This document shows positions 8,391 through 18,943 of a DNA stretch of 64,000 nt, piece after piece (the first letter of the stretch is position 1; every line of letters begins with the position of its first letter). The stretch is from Bacteroides reticulotermitis JCM 10512 (GTDB lineage Bacteria; Bacteroidota; Bacteroidia; Bacteroidales; Bacteroidaceae), in assembly GCF_000517545.1 (NCBI RefSeq), contig NZ_BAIV01000019.1, positions 47,568 through 111,567 of the forward strand, in the 5' to 3' direction. The notes under the pieces are model-generated. The model saw nothing but the letters and a program-made list of their open reading frames with translations. It did not search any database and was not told the origin of the DNA. The position numbers and the translations under genes are program-made.

Positions 8391-8460
8391 CTTCTCTGCT
8401 ATTACTTAATGGAATTATTGATAATAAACTTGAATCATATACCGTCTTCCTAACTTCAGT

Positions 8461-8492
8461 TTTGCTATTCAGCTTCCTTTTTGTTATCTTCG
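8461..8492 (+). promoter_or_regulatory. Promoter of the 2-hydroxyacid dehydrogenase-like gene
   Basis: A -33 TTTG at 8461-8464 is followed after 20 bp by TATCTTCG at 8485-8492, one mismatch from TAnnTTTG. The start codon is 22 bases further on. Confidence 0.5.
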
Positions 8493-8514
8493 CCTTTTTA
8501 AACTATACAAAATT

Positions 8515-9399
8515 ATGTTTCAGAAACTTGTAGCTATAGAGCCTTTGAGCCTAATCCCGTCAGCAGAAGAAGCGTTGAAATCTTTTGCTTCCGAAGTTAT
8601 CATGTACCCCAACATACCGGCAGGAGATGATGAAATAGTAGCCCGAATCGGAGATGCAGATGCCGTTCTCCTCAGTTATACTTCTCAAATCAACCGGAGT
8701 GTATTGGAGCAATGTCCGAATGTGAAATACATCGGTATGTGTTGTTCACTCTACTCTCCCGAGAGTGCGAATGTCGATATTCTCTATGCGAATGAGCGTG
8801 GTATTACCGTGACCGGCATACGTGATTATGGTGATGAAGGCGTAGTGGAATATATCACGAGCGAACTGGTGCGTTGCCTGCATGGCTTCGGACAAGAACC
8901 GTGGGACGGAATGGCGCGTGAAATAACCGGTTTGAAAGTCGGTATCGTTGGATTGGGTAAATCCGGAGGGATGATTGCAGATGCTATGAAACACTTTGGT
9001 GCGGAGATTTCCTATTTCGCTCGGAGCGAGAAGGCCGAAGCGACTGCTAAAGGATATCGTTTTCTACCCTTAGGCGAACTGCTTGCCGAAAGTGAAGTAG
9101 TGTGCTGTTGCTTAAATAAGCATACTATCCTGTTGCACGAAGCCGAATTTGAAAAGTTGGGTAATAAGAAAATATTGTTCAACACCGGATTGTCACCTGC
9201 TTGGGATGAGCCGGCGTTTGAGAAATGGTTAGAGGGAGATAACCTTTGCTATTGCGATACGCTGATAGCATTGGGTGATGCTCGTTTCCTTAATCATCCC
9301 CATGTACGTTGTATGCAAGTTTCGACCGGACGTACACGTCAGGCGTTTGACCGCCTGAGTGCAAAAGTCCTGGCCAACTTATCAGAATACAAGGGGTGA
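8515..9399 (+). CDS. D-2-hydroxyacid dehydrogenase-like NAD-binding protein, catalytic residues not conserved
   Basis: 294 aa. The two-domain layout of the D-isomer-specific 2-hydroxyacid dehydrogenases is clear: an N-terminal substrate domain (ADAVLLSYTSQINRSVLEQC) and a nucleotide-binding domain with GxGxxG in VGIVGLGKSGGMIADAM. However, where the family has its catalytic Arg (after VN in VNxxRG) this protein has LFNTGLSPAWDEPAF, and where it has PHxxxxT it has MQVSTGRTRQ, so the usual Arg and His are absent. It may be an altered-specificity or non-catalytic member. The 3' end overlaps the convergent aspartate dehydrogenase gene by 18 bases. Confidence 0.75.
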   Translation: MFQKLVAIEPLSLIPSAEEALKSFASEVIMYPNIPAGDDEIVARIGDADAVLLSYTSQINRSVLEQCPNVKYIGMCCSLYSPESANVDILYANERGITVTGIRDYGDEGVVEYITSELVRCLHGFGQEPWDGMAREITGLKVGIVGLGKSGGMIADAMKHFGAEISYFARSEKAEATAKGYRFLPLGELLAESEVVCCCLNKHTILLHEAEFEKLGNKKILFNTGLSPAWDEPAFEKWLEGDNLCYCDTLIALGDARFLNHPHVRCMQVSTGRTRQAFDRLSAKVLANLSEYKG

Positions 9400-10170
9400 G
9401 GTAATATTAAGCAGGGTGTTCACTACTGACCATCCTGCTATTGCAGGTGTTGCACTGTACACATCTACCACTGCGTGTACCTGATCATTTTTAATTTCCA
9501 CTCTTTGTGTATCTCCTACAAAACCGGGAGTCGACTGCATAGCGAACTGCATCTTTTCCGGTCCGACAGAAGCCAATGAAGCAGCAACAGCTACATTCAC
9601 ACGAGTTGGGAAAAGGTCGATAGCCTCTTTAGCATTACCGGTAAATACCACTTTCTTCTCCGTCAACAAAGAGTTCTCATATACCGGAGTTCCTCTTAGC
9701 GCATAAGGGCTTTTCTCATTGAAGAAAGTAGCCGTAGCATTCCCCATTAAGAAAGCTGTGCGGAGTACGTCGAAACCTCCGGTAGCACCAGATACGATAT
9801 GTACACGCGTATTGTTCGCTTTAGCAGTACTGATCACTTCTTCGCGGAACTTCTCATCAGCCAAGGCGCCGATAGACAAGGTCACAACCGAAGTTCCGTT
9901 CTTCAAAGCAGGTAAAGCAAATTCTTTCATAGCAGCGGGCGAAGCAGCTTCTACCAGGTAGTCCGGCTTCAAAGCCAGCAGTTCTTCCATGGATGTACAT
10001 ACTTTGCATACTTTTCCATGTTGGTCCATTTTGCCGGCAAGACGCTCGGCTTTGGCGGTTGTACGCGAGTACACACCTACTAAGTCATAATCCGGCAATA
10101 TGCCGCTGACAATTGCATCCGAAACAATTCCGGCCAACTGTCCACATCCTACAATTACTAATTTTTTCAT
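9382..10170 (-). CDS. Aspartate dehydrogenase family protein
   Basis: 262 aa from the ATG at 10170 (MKKLVIVGCGQLAGIV); the frame stays open further upstream but a promoter element lies directly ahead of this ATG. NAD(P)-dependent oxidation of L-aspartate to iminoaspartate feeds NAD synthesis (NadX) in some bacteria. Seen: N-terminal Rossmann motif GCGQLAG, EAASPAAMKEFALPALKNG, and the Asp_DH C-terminal signature HIVSGATGGFDVLRTAF with NVAVAASLASVGPE. No nad genes are adjacent, so the pathway role is inferred only. Confidence 0.85.
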   Translation of the reverse strand: MKKLVIVGCGQLAGIVSDAIVSGILPDYDLVGVYSRTTAKAERLAGKMDQHGKVCKVCTSMEELLALKPDYLVEAASPAAMKEFALPALKNGTSVVTLSIGALADEKFREEVISTAKANNTRVHIVSGATGGFDVLRTAFLMGNATATFFNEKSPYALRGTPVYENSLLTEKKVVFTGNAKEAIDLFPTRVNVAVAASLASVGPEKMQFAMQSTPGFVGDTQRVEIKNDQVHAVVDVYSATPAIAGWSVVNTLLNITSPLVF

Positions 10171-10175
10171 AAAGG

Positions 10176-10207
10176 CAAAGATACCGCTTATTCGCATAAA
10201 CTCCAAA
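10176..10207 (-). promoter_or_regulatory. Promoter of the aspartate dehydrogenase gene
   Basis: On the minus strand a TTTG (10207-10204) is followed after 20 bp by TATCTTTG (10183-10176), close to the full Bacteroides consensus. The -7 element ends only 5 bases before the ATG, implying a transcript with almost no leader. Confidence 0.65.
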
Positions 10208-10487
10208 AAGACATTTAGTTGACCGGTGATTATATGTTCGTGAACTATTGTCCAACTGCCGAAGGAACCAGCGGGCGAGTGGGCTGGAACGAATTGTTCT
10301 CTGCCACCAATTTGTTTACTGAGTACTTGCATATATGCCGAAAAAGAAGAATCTTTGTTGATTATCTATGTAGAGCATTGATTGTGATGAGTAGGCTGCG
10401 AGTATTATTTACTTTATTCGTTAATTAGGTAAAAGGTACCATCTCTTCGTATATTACATCAATTGGAACTCTAAAAAAGAATGATAC
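10208..10487. other. Intergenic region, no gene seen
   Basis: About 280 bases separate the aspartate dehydrogenase promoter from the first PUL gene. I see no convincing coding frame, RNA gene or exact -7 element. It presumably carries the promoter of the lyase gene at 10488. Confidence 0.4.
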
Positions 10488-13234
10488 ATGAAACGAATCG
10501 GATTATTAGTTTGCTTTTTAACTTCCCTGAGCCTTTATGCGCAGCACATACCTTTACCCACATCCATGCCTCAAAACCATCCGCGGGTATTGACAACGCC
10601 CGATGGCAAAAAAGAGACCTGGGCCTTGATTCAAAAAGAAACCTGGGCTAAAGAAGTATTCGACGGTTTGAAGCAGCGTATCGACACATATACGCAGCGC
10701 ACGGAAAAGGAACCGGACTGGCTACTCTCCCGATTGGCCATGTATTGGAAGTCGCATGCCACCGATGTATATATAAAAGGAGAAAACTTCGATCATGCGG
10801 GAGGAGCGAAGGCTCCGGCTCCCACGGTGCGTTATACCGGTACGCGCGGCACAACGGCAACCCATGGGCGCCCTAAACTGGAAGATGTCGTTCCGTACGA
10901 CGATTCGGATGGCAATGTGACTTTCTGCAACAATGCTTTGCCCGGCCGTCCGCTGGAAATCGTTCATCCGGCTAAGACTGGCCGAAATATTGAGAGCCTG
11001 AATTGCGAAATACTCGGTATTGCGCGTGATGCCGCTTTCCTTTATTGGATGACGGGAGAGAAACAATACGCCACACTTGCCGCCAATGTGTTTGATACGT
11101 ATATGACGGGGATTTATTATCGGAATATCCCCGTCGACCTGAATCACGGACACCAGCAGACCTTAGTCGGAATGACCTCGTTCGAAGTCATACACGAAGA
11201 TGCCTTGCATATCATTGTTCCACTCTACGACTTTCTCTACGATTACCTGAAAGTCAACTACTCCGCCCAAATGAATATATATGCCGACGCTTTCAAAAAG
11301 TGGGCGGACAATATCATTGCCAACGGAGTGCCTCATAATAATTGGGATTTGTTGCAGGCTCACTATATCATGAATGTCGGATTGGTGTTGGAGGACAATA
11401 AACAGTATGCCGACGGGAAAGGACGTGAATACTACATCGACTATGTGTTGAACCAATCAAGCATTCGCCAATGGAGCCTTTCCAAACTAGCTAACTACGG
11501 TTTCGACTCCCAAACGGGAATCTGGGCGGAATGTCCCGGCTATAGCAGTGTTGTGATTAACGATTACGCCAATTTTGTGAATATATTCGACCGCAACCTA
11601 CAATATGACTTGGTGAAGGCGATGCCCATACTTGCTAAAGCCGTAGCAACCACGCCTCAATACCTGTTTCCGAACCGGATGATTTGTGGCTTTGGCGATA
11701 CGCATCCTACGTATCTAAAGTCGAACTTCTTTATCCGAATGGTGCAGAATGCGCAAATGAATGGCAAAAAGGAACAGGAGAAATACTTCACCGCTTTACT
11801 GAAATGCTTAGATCCGAAAGCCGGGCAAAGTATGGATGAGCCCCAAAGCGTTCGTGTATCGGTTAACTCCTTCTTTGACGAGAAACCTTTGGTTCTCGAC
11901 CCCTCTGTGCAAGCCGGTAACCTGGAAGCTTATGTCTCTCCCTTGTTCTATGCTCCGAATGTGTCGTGGTTGGTGCAGCGTAACGGGATGAATCCCCGCC
12001 ACAGCCTGATGATCTCGCTGAATGGGAGTGAGGGGAACCATATGCACGCCAACGGCATATCGATGGAACTTTATGGCAAAGGATATGTGTTGGGCCTGAT
12101 GCCGGTATCGGGCTGTCGCTGTACAGCGGATTGGATTATGCCGAATACTATTCTCAGTTTCCCAGTCATAACACAGTCTGCGTAGATGGAATATCCAGTT
12201 ACCCGGTGATGAAGAGCAATCACGCTTTTGATCTGCAATCCTGCTTTCCGGCTTCTGCCGAACCGGGAAAAGAGTTTGCTTCGGTAACGTACAGCAATGT
12301 CGCTTTTCGGGAACCGGAGAGCCGTGCCGATCAAACTCGTATGATGAGTATTGTCACGACGGCAGCCGATGCAGGCTACTATGTAGATGTATTCCGTAGC
12401 CGGAAAGAGCGGGGAGGAGATAAGATGCACGATTACTTTTATCACAACCTGGGACAAACCCTGACGCTGACAGCCGCCGACGGAAGCGATTTGAATCTGC
12501 AACCGACCGAAGAACTTGCTTTTGCCGGAGCTCACCTCTATGCTTATTCCTACCTATATGATAAGAAAATGGTGGCAACAGGCAAGGATGTCAAAGCTAC
12601 CTTCCGCATGACCATGAAAGAGGGAGATGACATATCCATGAATCTTTGGATGAAAGGAGAGCCGGAGCGTGAGGTGTTTACCGCTTTAGCCCCTATGACG
12701 GAAGGCTTGAGCCGTACGCCCGGTATGCCCTATAATATCAAAGAGCAACCCACGCTCACTTTTGTAGCACGTCAACATGGCGAAGCCTGGAACCGTCCGT
12801 TTGTGGCTATCTACGAACCTAGCTCGGTGAAAGAGCCTTCCTCTATCCGGAAAGTGAGCTATTTCGACGCGGCCGAACAAACGCTAACTGATTTTGCGGG
12901 GATTTGTGTAGAAAATAAATCGGGGCGAATCGATCATATATTTTCTTTATCCGATTGTTCAAAAACGGTGACTTATCAGGATATGCAGGTTCGTGCGGAC
13001 TATGCTCTTGTAAGTAATGAATATGCAGAAAACCGTACCCTGTTTTTAGGAAACGGTACGCTTTTAAAAGCTTCAGGGGTGAATATATTCGCTGATAAAG
13101 CCACCAATGTGCTGCTTGAAAAGAAAAACGGAGAATGGTATGTGACCGCTTCCGCCCCCTGCACAGTCGTTATCGGTAAGAAGAAAGTCCATGTCGGAAC
13201 GACGGTTCATTCGACATTATTATTTATTCAATAA
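10488..13234 (+). pseudogene. Secreted heparinase II/III-like polysaccharide lyase, single-base frameshift
   Basis: Restored length 915 aa. A signal peptide (MKRIGLLVCFLTSLSLYAQ) leads into an alpha/alpha-toroid region typical of alginate-lyase/heparinase folds (PHNNWDLLQAHYIMNVGL, GIWAECPGYSSVV) and a C-terminal beta-sandwich of the heparinase II/III type (NHMHANGISMELYGKGYVLG, YAEYYSQFPSHNTVCVDG). Such enzymes cleave uronate-containing chains by beta-elimination; candidate catalytic residues are the Asn/His of HNNW, the His of NHMH and the Tyr pair in YAEYYSQ. Frame one ends at 12185; the second frame is open from 12131. Adding one base in the GGGCC at about 12093-12096 joins them exactly. 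Family number and substrate are not certain. Confidence 0.8.
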
Positions 13235-13237
13235 GCG

Positions 13238-13266
13238 TTGCCACCTCGTTCGAAGGTGGCAAAAAA
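13238..13266 (+). terminator. Rho-independent terminator
   Basis: TTGCCACCT and AGGTGGCAA form a 9-bp stem with a 7-base loop, starting 4 bases after the lyase stop and followed by an A-rich, not T-rich, stretch; on the minus strand the flank would be T-rich. It ends the lyase transcript or acts as a stabilising hairpin. Confidence 0.6.
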
Positions 13267-13293
13267 GGTGCATATAGATGTGATGAAATAGTA

Positions 13294-13345
13294 TAAATTT
13301 GCTATTTTTACAGCTTCTAATCGGTGTCTGGTCCGGTTAGAAGCT
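13294..13345 (+). promoter_or_regulatory. Possible promoter followed by a leader hairpin with T-run
   Basis: TAAATTTG at 13294-13301 fits TAnnTTTG. Just downstream, AGCTTCTAA (13312-13320) and TTAGAAGCT (13337-13345) form a 9-bp stem followed by six T, which is a terminator shape, 25 bases ahead of the DUF3575 start. Either it terminates read-through from the lyase gene or, if the -7 element is active, it is an attenuator at the 5' end of the outer-membrane operon. Confidence 0.5.
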
Positions 13346-13375
13346 TTTTTGTTTAGTGCGAAATCAATAGACATT

Positions 13376-13917
13376 ATGAAAACAGGAAGAAGGGTTATCG
13401 CCATTCTCTTTTTTATTTTAGGAAGTATCTCGTCAGGGTATTCCCAGCGTGTAGCGATAAAAACAAATACATTAGGTTGGCTGACAGCAAGTCCCAATAT
13501 CGAAGGGGAGTTTGTGCTGAGCAGCATTTCACGTTAGGCATGAGTGTCGCGGCGAATCCGCTTCGTACCGAGAAGCTTAAAACTACGTTTACCCATTTCC
13601 AGCCCGAAGTACGATACTGGATCAACCGTCCGATGGTGAGTCATTTCGTGGGGCTTACCGCTTTTGCCAACAACTTTAATATGCGTTTTGACGATGTCAA
13701 TCACCAAGGCGATGCGTTCGCTGCCGGATTTACATACGGTTACGCCTGGATTTTGAGTTCTCATTGGAACATCGAAGCAACTCTGGGGGTGGGCGTTCTG
13801 CATTATCGGCAGTTCAAATACGATGTGGGTACGGCAAAACCCGCTTCAACGAACGATCGGCGAACGATGCTCGCACCGATCAAACTAGGGGTGTCTTTCG
13901 CGTACATTCTTCGATAA
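13376..13917 (+). pseudogene. DUF3575 family protein, single-base frameshift
   Basis: Restored length 180 aa. The N-terminus carries a signal peptide (MKTGRRVIAILFFILGSISS) and the family start QRVAIKTNTLGWLTASPNIE; the frame then stops at 13537. The continuation (HFTLGMSVAANPL, FTHFQPEVRYWINRPM, ending GVSFAYILR) is in the next frame and is reached by restoring one base (AGCAGC to AGCAGCC) at about 13525. DUF3575 proteins are small beta-barrel-like envelope proteins often encoded with fimbria-type loci in Bacteroidales. First gene of a three-gene outer-membrane operon. Confidence 0.82.
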
Positions 13918-13947
13918 ACCAAACGAATCATTGTAGACAAGGAAGAG

Positions 13948-15996
13948 ATGGAAAACAAAATAACACGTCATTGGTCAGCAGGAGTTTTTCTTTTATTAAT
14001 GTTGGCATGTTGCGTCAATCTATCGGCTCAGCGCATACGTGTGCAAGGGCAGATAACCGATCGCAACGGCAAAGGTGTTCCGAATGCCAATGTTTTTAGT
14101 TCGGAGAAGAAAGAACGTATTGATATGTCCGACGAAGATGGGCGGTACAGTGTGCTGGCCGATAAAAACGCGTCGCTGAAATTTACCTGTATCGGATACG
14201 AAGACTATACCGTGAAGATCGGAAATAAGCAAATCATTGACGTGGTACTGAAAGAGGCGGTTTTTGCTCTGGATGAAGTTACGGTGATTTCCAAAGTGAA
14301 GAACAAGGTGGTTCCCGAACCGACCGATATTGAAATAAAGGGCAACTACTTCCACCTGAAAACCCGGGTACCTGTCCCGAAAGAGATGTTCAACTCACAT
14401 CGGCGACTTATCCTTCAGCCCTCTATCTACGACGTTACCGAAAAGAAACGTTTGTTGATGCAACCCGTGGTTTTCGATGGTGAAGACTATCACGTCAGCC
14501 AAAAACGTATGTATGATTACGAACCCGATCGTGATCCGCTGAATGCCTATGTACGGGTAAAAGAAACCTCCACCCGGCAGGGTGATGTGATTGCTTATCA
14601 CGATTCCTTGTATATCGAAAACCTGAAACACGATTACCGTGCCGACGTTCACATAGCTATGGAGAACTATCGGAATATTGTCTATCGGGACTCTTTCTCG
14701 ATAGCTCGGGGAACGGTCAACCCGTTGCGTTTCCTCGAATATAAGTTTTCGGCATTTAGCCTTACCGACGAGCGTTATATCCCGAAACCGATCATGCAAC
14801 TGCGTGATACGAAAGGAGAAGTGAATCTTACTTTTCTGGTAGGTAAGGCCAGTCTGGACGATCGGAATCCCCGGAATCAAATCGAATTGAACCGTTTAAA
14901 CAGCGAGTTGCGGGCGATCGAAAATAACCCCGACGCTTCGCTTCGGAGTTTTCACATTGTCGGAATTGCCTCCCCCGATGGGGGTTATGAGAATAACCAG
15001 AAGTTGGCAGGGCTACGAACCGACAAAGCGTTGGAACGAATCCTTTCCCAACTGGACGCGTCTACACGCAAGGCATTGGAACTAAAGTCCGCCGCTCAGG
15101 TTGCTCCGTGGAAAGACGTTGTCGGATTGCTTCGGAAAGACGGGCTTGTGAAAGAAGCGGCAGAGATAGAAGGCCTGATCAAACAATATGGCGAACGCAC
15201 CTACCGGTTGAACAAGGCTGTTAAGTCGACCTCTTATTACGATAAAATACTGTCTGTTTACCTGCCTAAATTACGTAAGGTGCAATACACTTATGGCTAC
15301 TCCATCTTCCGTTCGCTGACCGACGAAGAGATCAAAGCGCTTTATCGGCAGAAACCGCATGACTTGACCCGCTTTGAATATTACCGACTTCTGGTTACGG
15401 CGGAAACGCAAGCGGAAAAAGAGAAATATGGCAAGGAAGCGATCGAAGCCTACGAAGGATTTACCTATGCAGCTAATGAACTTGCGGTGCTGAATATTGC
15501 CAGGGATACGCCCGATGCTTCCATTCTTGCCCCGTTTGTCGGTCGATCGGCTCCGGTGGAACTGCTGTCCAACCAAGCCATTGCCTTGTTACACGAGGGT
15601 AAATATATGAAAGCCGATTCGGTATTAACTCTGGCACCTGCCGGAACCGTTCCCGCCGATTTGGAAGCGATTGTACTCGCTATGTCGGGTAGCCATGAAG
15701 AAGCGTTTGAACGAGTCGCTTCGACCAGCCCTTTAAACGAAGTAGTGATGTTGCTGGCCATGAAGAAGAACGAGGAGGCTTGGGAGAAAGCTGTTAAGTT
15801 GAATGCCGGTTCGGCTAAAGAATATTACGTGAGAGCTATTGCTGCCAATCGGTTGGATAAGATCGGCGAAGCGATACTGAATATCGAAGCTGCGCTCTCC
15901 CTAGACCCTTCGCTGTTAGAGATTGCCCGGATAGACGGTGATATAATCGACCTCCTTCCGGAAGAACAGAAAATTAAAAACACCTTGGAAAAATGA
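13948..15996 (+). CDS. Envelope protein with CarboxypepD_reg-like and OmpA-like regions
   Basis: 682 aa. Signal peptide at residues about 1-28; a carboxypeptidase-regulatory-like domain at about 30-115 (VQGQITDRNGKGVPNANVF, ending VDVVLKEAVFALDEVTVISK, as at the start of SusC proteins but without a barrel); a middle region; an OmpA-like segment near residues 330-370 (FHIVGIASPDGGYENNQKLA, then LRTDKALERIL, which resembles peptidoglycan-contact motifs); and a C-terminal helical part with TPR-like character (ALLHEGKYMKADSVL, AIAANRLDKIGEAILNIEAA). Likely periplasmic or outer-membrane associated, perhaps anchoring the beta-barrel protein encoded next, to which it is coupled by an ATGA overlap (15993-15996). 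Confidence 0.7.
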   Translation: MENKITRHWSAGVFLLLMLACCVNLSAQRIRVQGQITDRNGKGVPNANVFSSEKKERIDMSDEDGRYSVLADKNASLKFTCIGYEDYTVKIGNKQIIDVVLKEAVFALDEVTVISKVKNKVVPEPTDIEIKGNYFHLKTRVPVPKEMFNSHRRLILQPSIYDVTEKKRLLMQPVVFDGEDYHVSQKRMYDYEPDRDPLNAYVRVKETSTRQGDVIAYHDSLYIENLKHDYRADVHIAMENYRNIVYRDSFSIARGTVNPLRFLEYKFSAFSLTDERYIPKPIMQLRDTKGEVNLTFLVGKASLDDRNPRNQIELNRLNSELRAIENNPDASLRSFHIVGIASPDGGYENNQKLAGLRTDKALERILSQLDASTRKALELKSAAQVAPWKDVVGLLRKDGLVKEAAEIEGLIKQYGERTYRLNKAVKSTSYYDKILSVYLPKLRKVQYTYGYSIFRSLTDEEIKALYRQKPHDLTRFEYYRLLVTAETQAEKEKYGKEAIEAYEGFTYAANELAVLNIARDTPDASILAPFVGRSAPVELLSNQAIALLHEGKYMKADSVLTLAPAGTVPADLEAIVLAMSGSHEEAFERVASTSPLNEVVMLLAMKKNEEAWEKAVKLNAGSAKEYYVRAIAANRLDKIGEAILNIEAALSLDPSLLEIARIDGDIIDLLPEEQKIKNTLEK

Positions 15997-18802
15997 TCGG
16001 AATGTCGCGAATTACTATACTTGTCTGGACGTTGTTTGCTGCGGTTACTCTGCGTGCACAAGACTACGGTGCTTTGCAATATATGTTGCAGAAGAGACCT
16101 GCGAACGAGAAATTTACTACTAACCGATGGAATGAACACCTCTTCCTCTCAGCCGGAATCGGGCCTTACCATCTGCTGTCGAATGCGGAAGAACGTGCTT
16201 CCGTTGGAATGAACGCTTATCTGTTCGTGGGCAAGTGGTTCACGCCCGTACACGGGCTTCGGCTGGGTGTGAATATGGCCTATATGCTACCAACTACTAC
16301 AATTCTAAAATCAAACAGTTGGGTGGTAGCCTGGACTATTTGATGAATATGTCTGCGCTGGCTTACGGATACAACGAGAAGAGGGTGTTCGAACTGATTG
16401 GCGTGGCAGGTTTGGATGCGGGTTATTCGAGGGTGGAAGGACGTGGTAAGCTGTTTGGAGGCGGACATCTGGGCTTACAGGGGAGCGTGCGCTTGTCTCC
16501 GTCCGTTGATCTTTTTGTGGAGCCTCGCATTGGCTGGGCTAATGACGCGCTTACGCATGCCGACAGTTGGCGAAACTATCGAATGACGGGTACGGTATTG
16601 GCGGGTCTGACGTATATGCCCACTATTCCTATTGCTACCCGGAACCATACGGATGAGTTCGACCGGAGCTCGTTCTGGAATCATACATTCGTCTCCTTTT
16701 CGAGTGGAGTCAATGTGCTGAAAGTACCGGGAATTAAAAATTCACTCAAAGGAGCGGGACCACATTTTACAGCTGCTATCGGTAAATGGTTCAGTCCGTC
16801 TTCGGGACTTCGTTTGTCGGGAGTGGTGGGATATGGAGACACGCCCGCCGGAAGTGAAAGTAATTACCTGAAACATGTCGACGCGCGTGCCGACTACCTG
16901 CTAAATGTGACTAACGTTTTGTGGGGATATGATGAAGATCGTTTCTTTACGCTTTCGGGTGTGGCAGGTGTGAATGTAACAGGTGTGAAAGGAACCGATA
17001 AAACGGCTAACTATTTGCTTGGTGCAGGCGTGGGGATGCAGGGAAGCTTTCGACTGAATCGGTCGGTCGACTTATTTGTCGAACCCCGACTGAACGTATA
17101 TGGTAAACGGTATGCCGGTGGTCGGGGATATTTTAATTCCGATCAGTTGGGCGAGTTGAACATCGGTTTGACCTATCATGCGACAGATCGGAGGGAATTA
17201 TCTACCGGAACGAAATTTACAGGCCGAAAATTCACCGACAACTTGTTTATGACTACCGGATTGGGAGCGCAACTGTTTGTGAATAAAACCAATCTAAAGA
17301 AAGGAGGAGCTTGGGGACCCATCGCCACAGCTACACTCGGTAAGTGGCTTTCTCCCTCTTCCGGACTCAGGCTGGTGGGGACAGCCGGATACTTTGGCAA
17401 TTATAGCGCTTCTCCCAGTCGGGAACGACACGCTCATATAAGTGCCGGAATCGATTATTTGTGGAACATCACTTCTACAATGAGCGGATACAATCCCGAA
17501 CGTGTTTTCGAACTGATCGGCTCGGCGGGGGTGAACTTCGCTTATACGTCTAAGTCCAACCGGCAATGGACGCCGGGACTTGATGGCGGGTTGCAGGGTA
17601 TATGGCATCTGAACGACTTTTTGGGTTTATATCTCGAACCTCAGGTGCGTGTGTATGGCGACAAAATGGTGAAAGGCAATCTGGGCTTTATGCAGAAAGA
17701 TGTCTTGTTTAGTCTGAGTGCCGGACTTCATTATCGCTTTACGCCTTATTCCAAGGCTGCTTATCGCAGTCGCTTCATCGAGAATGACCGACGTATGTTT
17801 GTCTCGGTAGCAGGTGGAGCGAGTGGTATGTTTGTTGCCAATAAGGATCTTTTCAAGCGAATGGGGACGGGGATGCAGGTCAGTGTCGGCAAATGGTTTA
17901 CCCCTTTATCGGCATGGCGGGTGAACGGAACGGTTGCCCGTATGGATATTACTCGGTCGCAAAGAATGCATTATGCAGGGGTGGGAGTAGACTATATGAT
18001 GAGTCTGGCTACCCTGGCCAAAGGATATAGCACCACCCACGTGATCGACGTAGTACCTTTTGTCGGTGCTACGATCGGTACTTCGTATCGTCATTCCGAC
18101 TTCGCGGTTATTCCCGGTATAGATGCCGGTGCGCAACTGAAGTTTAATGTATCCCGTTCGCTCGATTTGTTTGTCGAGCCCAAAGTGGGCATACGTGCCG
18201 ATAGATTCAATGGAATAGATAACGGACGGCCCGATCGGGTCGTGGCGTTGCTTGGTGGTGTTACCTATAAACCTCGTGGAGCCGGGCGCGTAATGCGCTC
18301 TTTGACGCAGGACTTCAAACCCCGTACTTTTGTTTCTTTAGGCGCAGGCACGGGACTTCACAATAACAGTGCGAGCAGAAACGATTTTTCTTTCCGCACC
18401 GATCTCACCATTGGACGTTATTTCACCCCTCTTTCGGGTATCCGCTTGGGCGTAACCCATGCCGATCTGCGAATGGCGGGTACTGTCGATCGTGTCAATC
18501 ACACCCAGGTTCATGCCGACTACTTGTTGGATATGACCACGTTGCTGAACGGATATGTACCCGATCGGCGTTTTACCCTTAGTGGAATTGTCGGAGTCGG
18601 CTTGAATACCTCTTCAGCGCCAACCGCCAAAGTCTCGTTCGGTGGCAATGTCGGCGCGCAAGCCAAATTGACTCTGTCGAAGCACTTCGATCTGTTCGTG
18701 GAACCTCTGCTCAATATGTATAATGCGAAAACGGATGGGCGACAGGGAGAAACAACCTCTTTGAGTGCCAATGTTTTGTTGGGTACGATGTATCGTTTCT
18801 AA
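15993..18802 (+). pseudogene. Outer-membrane protein of five tandem beta-barrel-like repeats, single-base frameshift
   Basis: Restored length 936 aa with a signal peptide (ILVWTLFAAVTLRAQ). After it come five related units of about 160-180 residues. Each runs: FxSxGxG opening, GKWFTPxxGLRL, an H-x-x-x-DYLLN segment, LxGYxxxRxFxLxGVAG, then GGxxGxQGSxxL and DLFVEPR, closing with GLTY or similar. Alternating short hydrophobic strands suggest transmembrane beta-structure. Frame one ends at 16343 and the main frame is open from 16235; one missing base at about 16279-16282 (AATATGGCCTATATG) joins them. I know no named family for the five-fold form. Confidence 0.72.
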
Positions 18803-18826
18803 TTTCTACTATTTACTCGTTTAGCC

Positions 18827-18848
18827 GGTAACAGATAGGCTGTTATCC
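18827..18848. promoter_or_regulatory. Inverted repeat sharing a motif with the sigma-gene promoter
   Basis: TAACAG (18829-18834), 5 bases, CTGTTA (18840-18845), flanked by GG and TCC. The half-site CTGTTATCC, and on the other strand ATCTGTTACC-like sequence, recur upstream of the ECF sigma gene at 26720-26762. It lies upstream of the GH28 gene and after the barrel gene; it has no T-run, so an operator is more likely than a terminator. Confidence 0.4.
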
Positions 18849-18943
18849 CGCCGATAATCCCTCATATCCATAAAAAAGTGGTGTCTGGTAGGTAATTCTT
18901 TGCCTTTGTTCGTAATTAATAGGGAAGAAGTATGGCAAACTAA

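Noticed and set aside
12131..13234. The downstream part of the lyase as a separate gene
   Set aside because: The frame has no signal peptide or promoter and begins in the middle of the heparinase beta-sandwich; one added base joins it exactly to the upstream frame.
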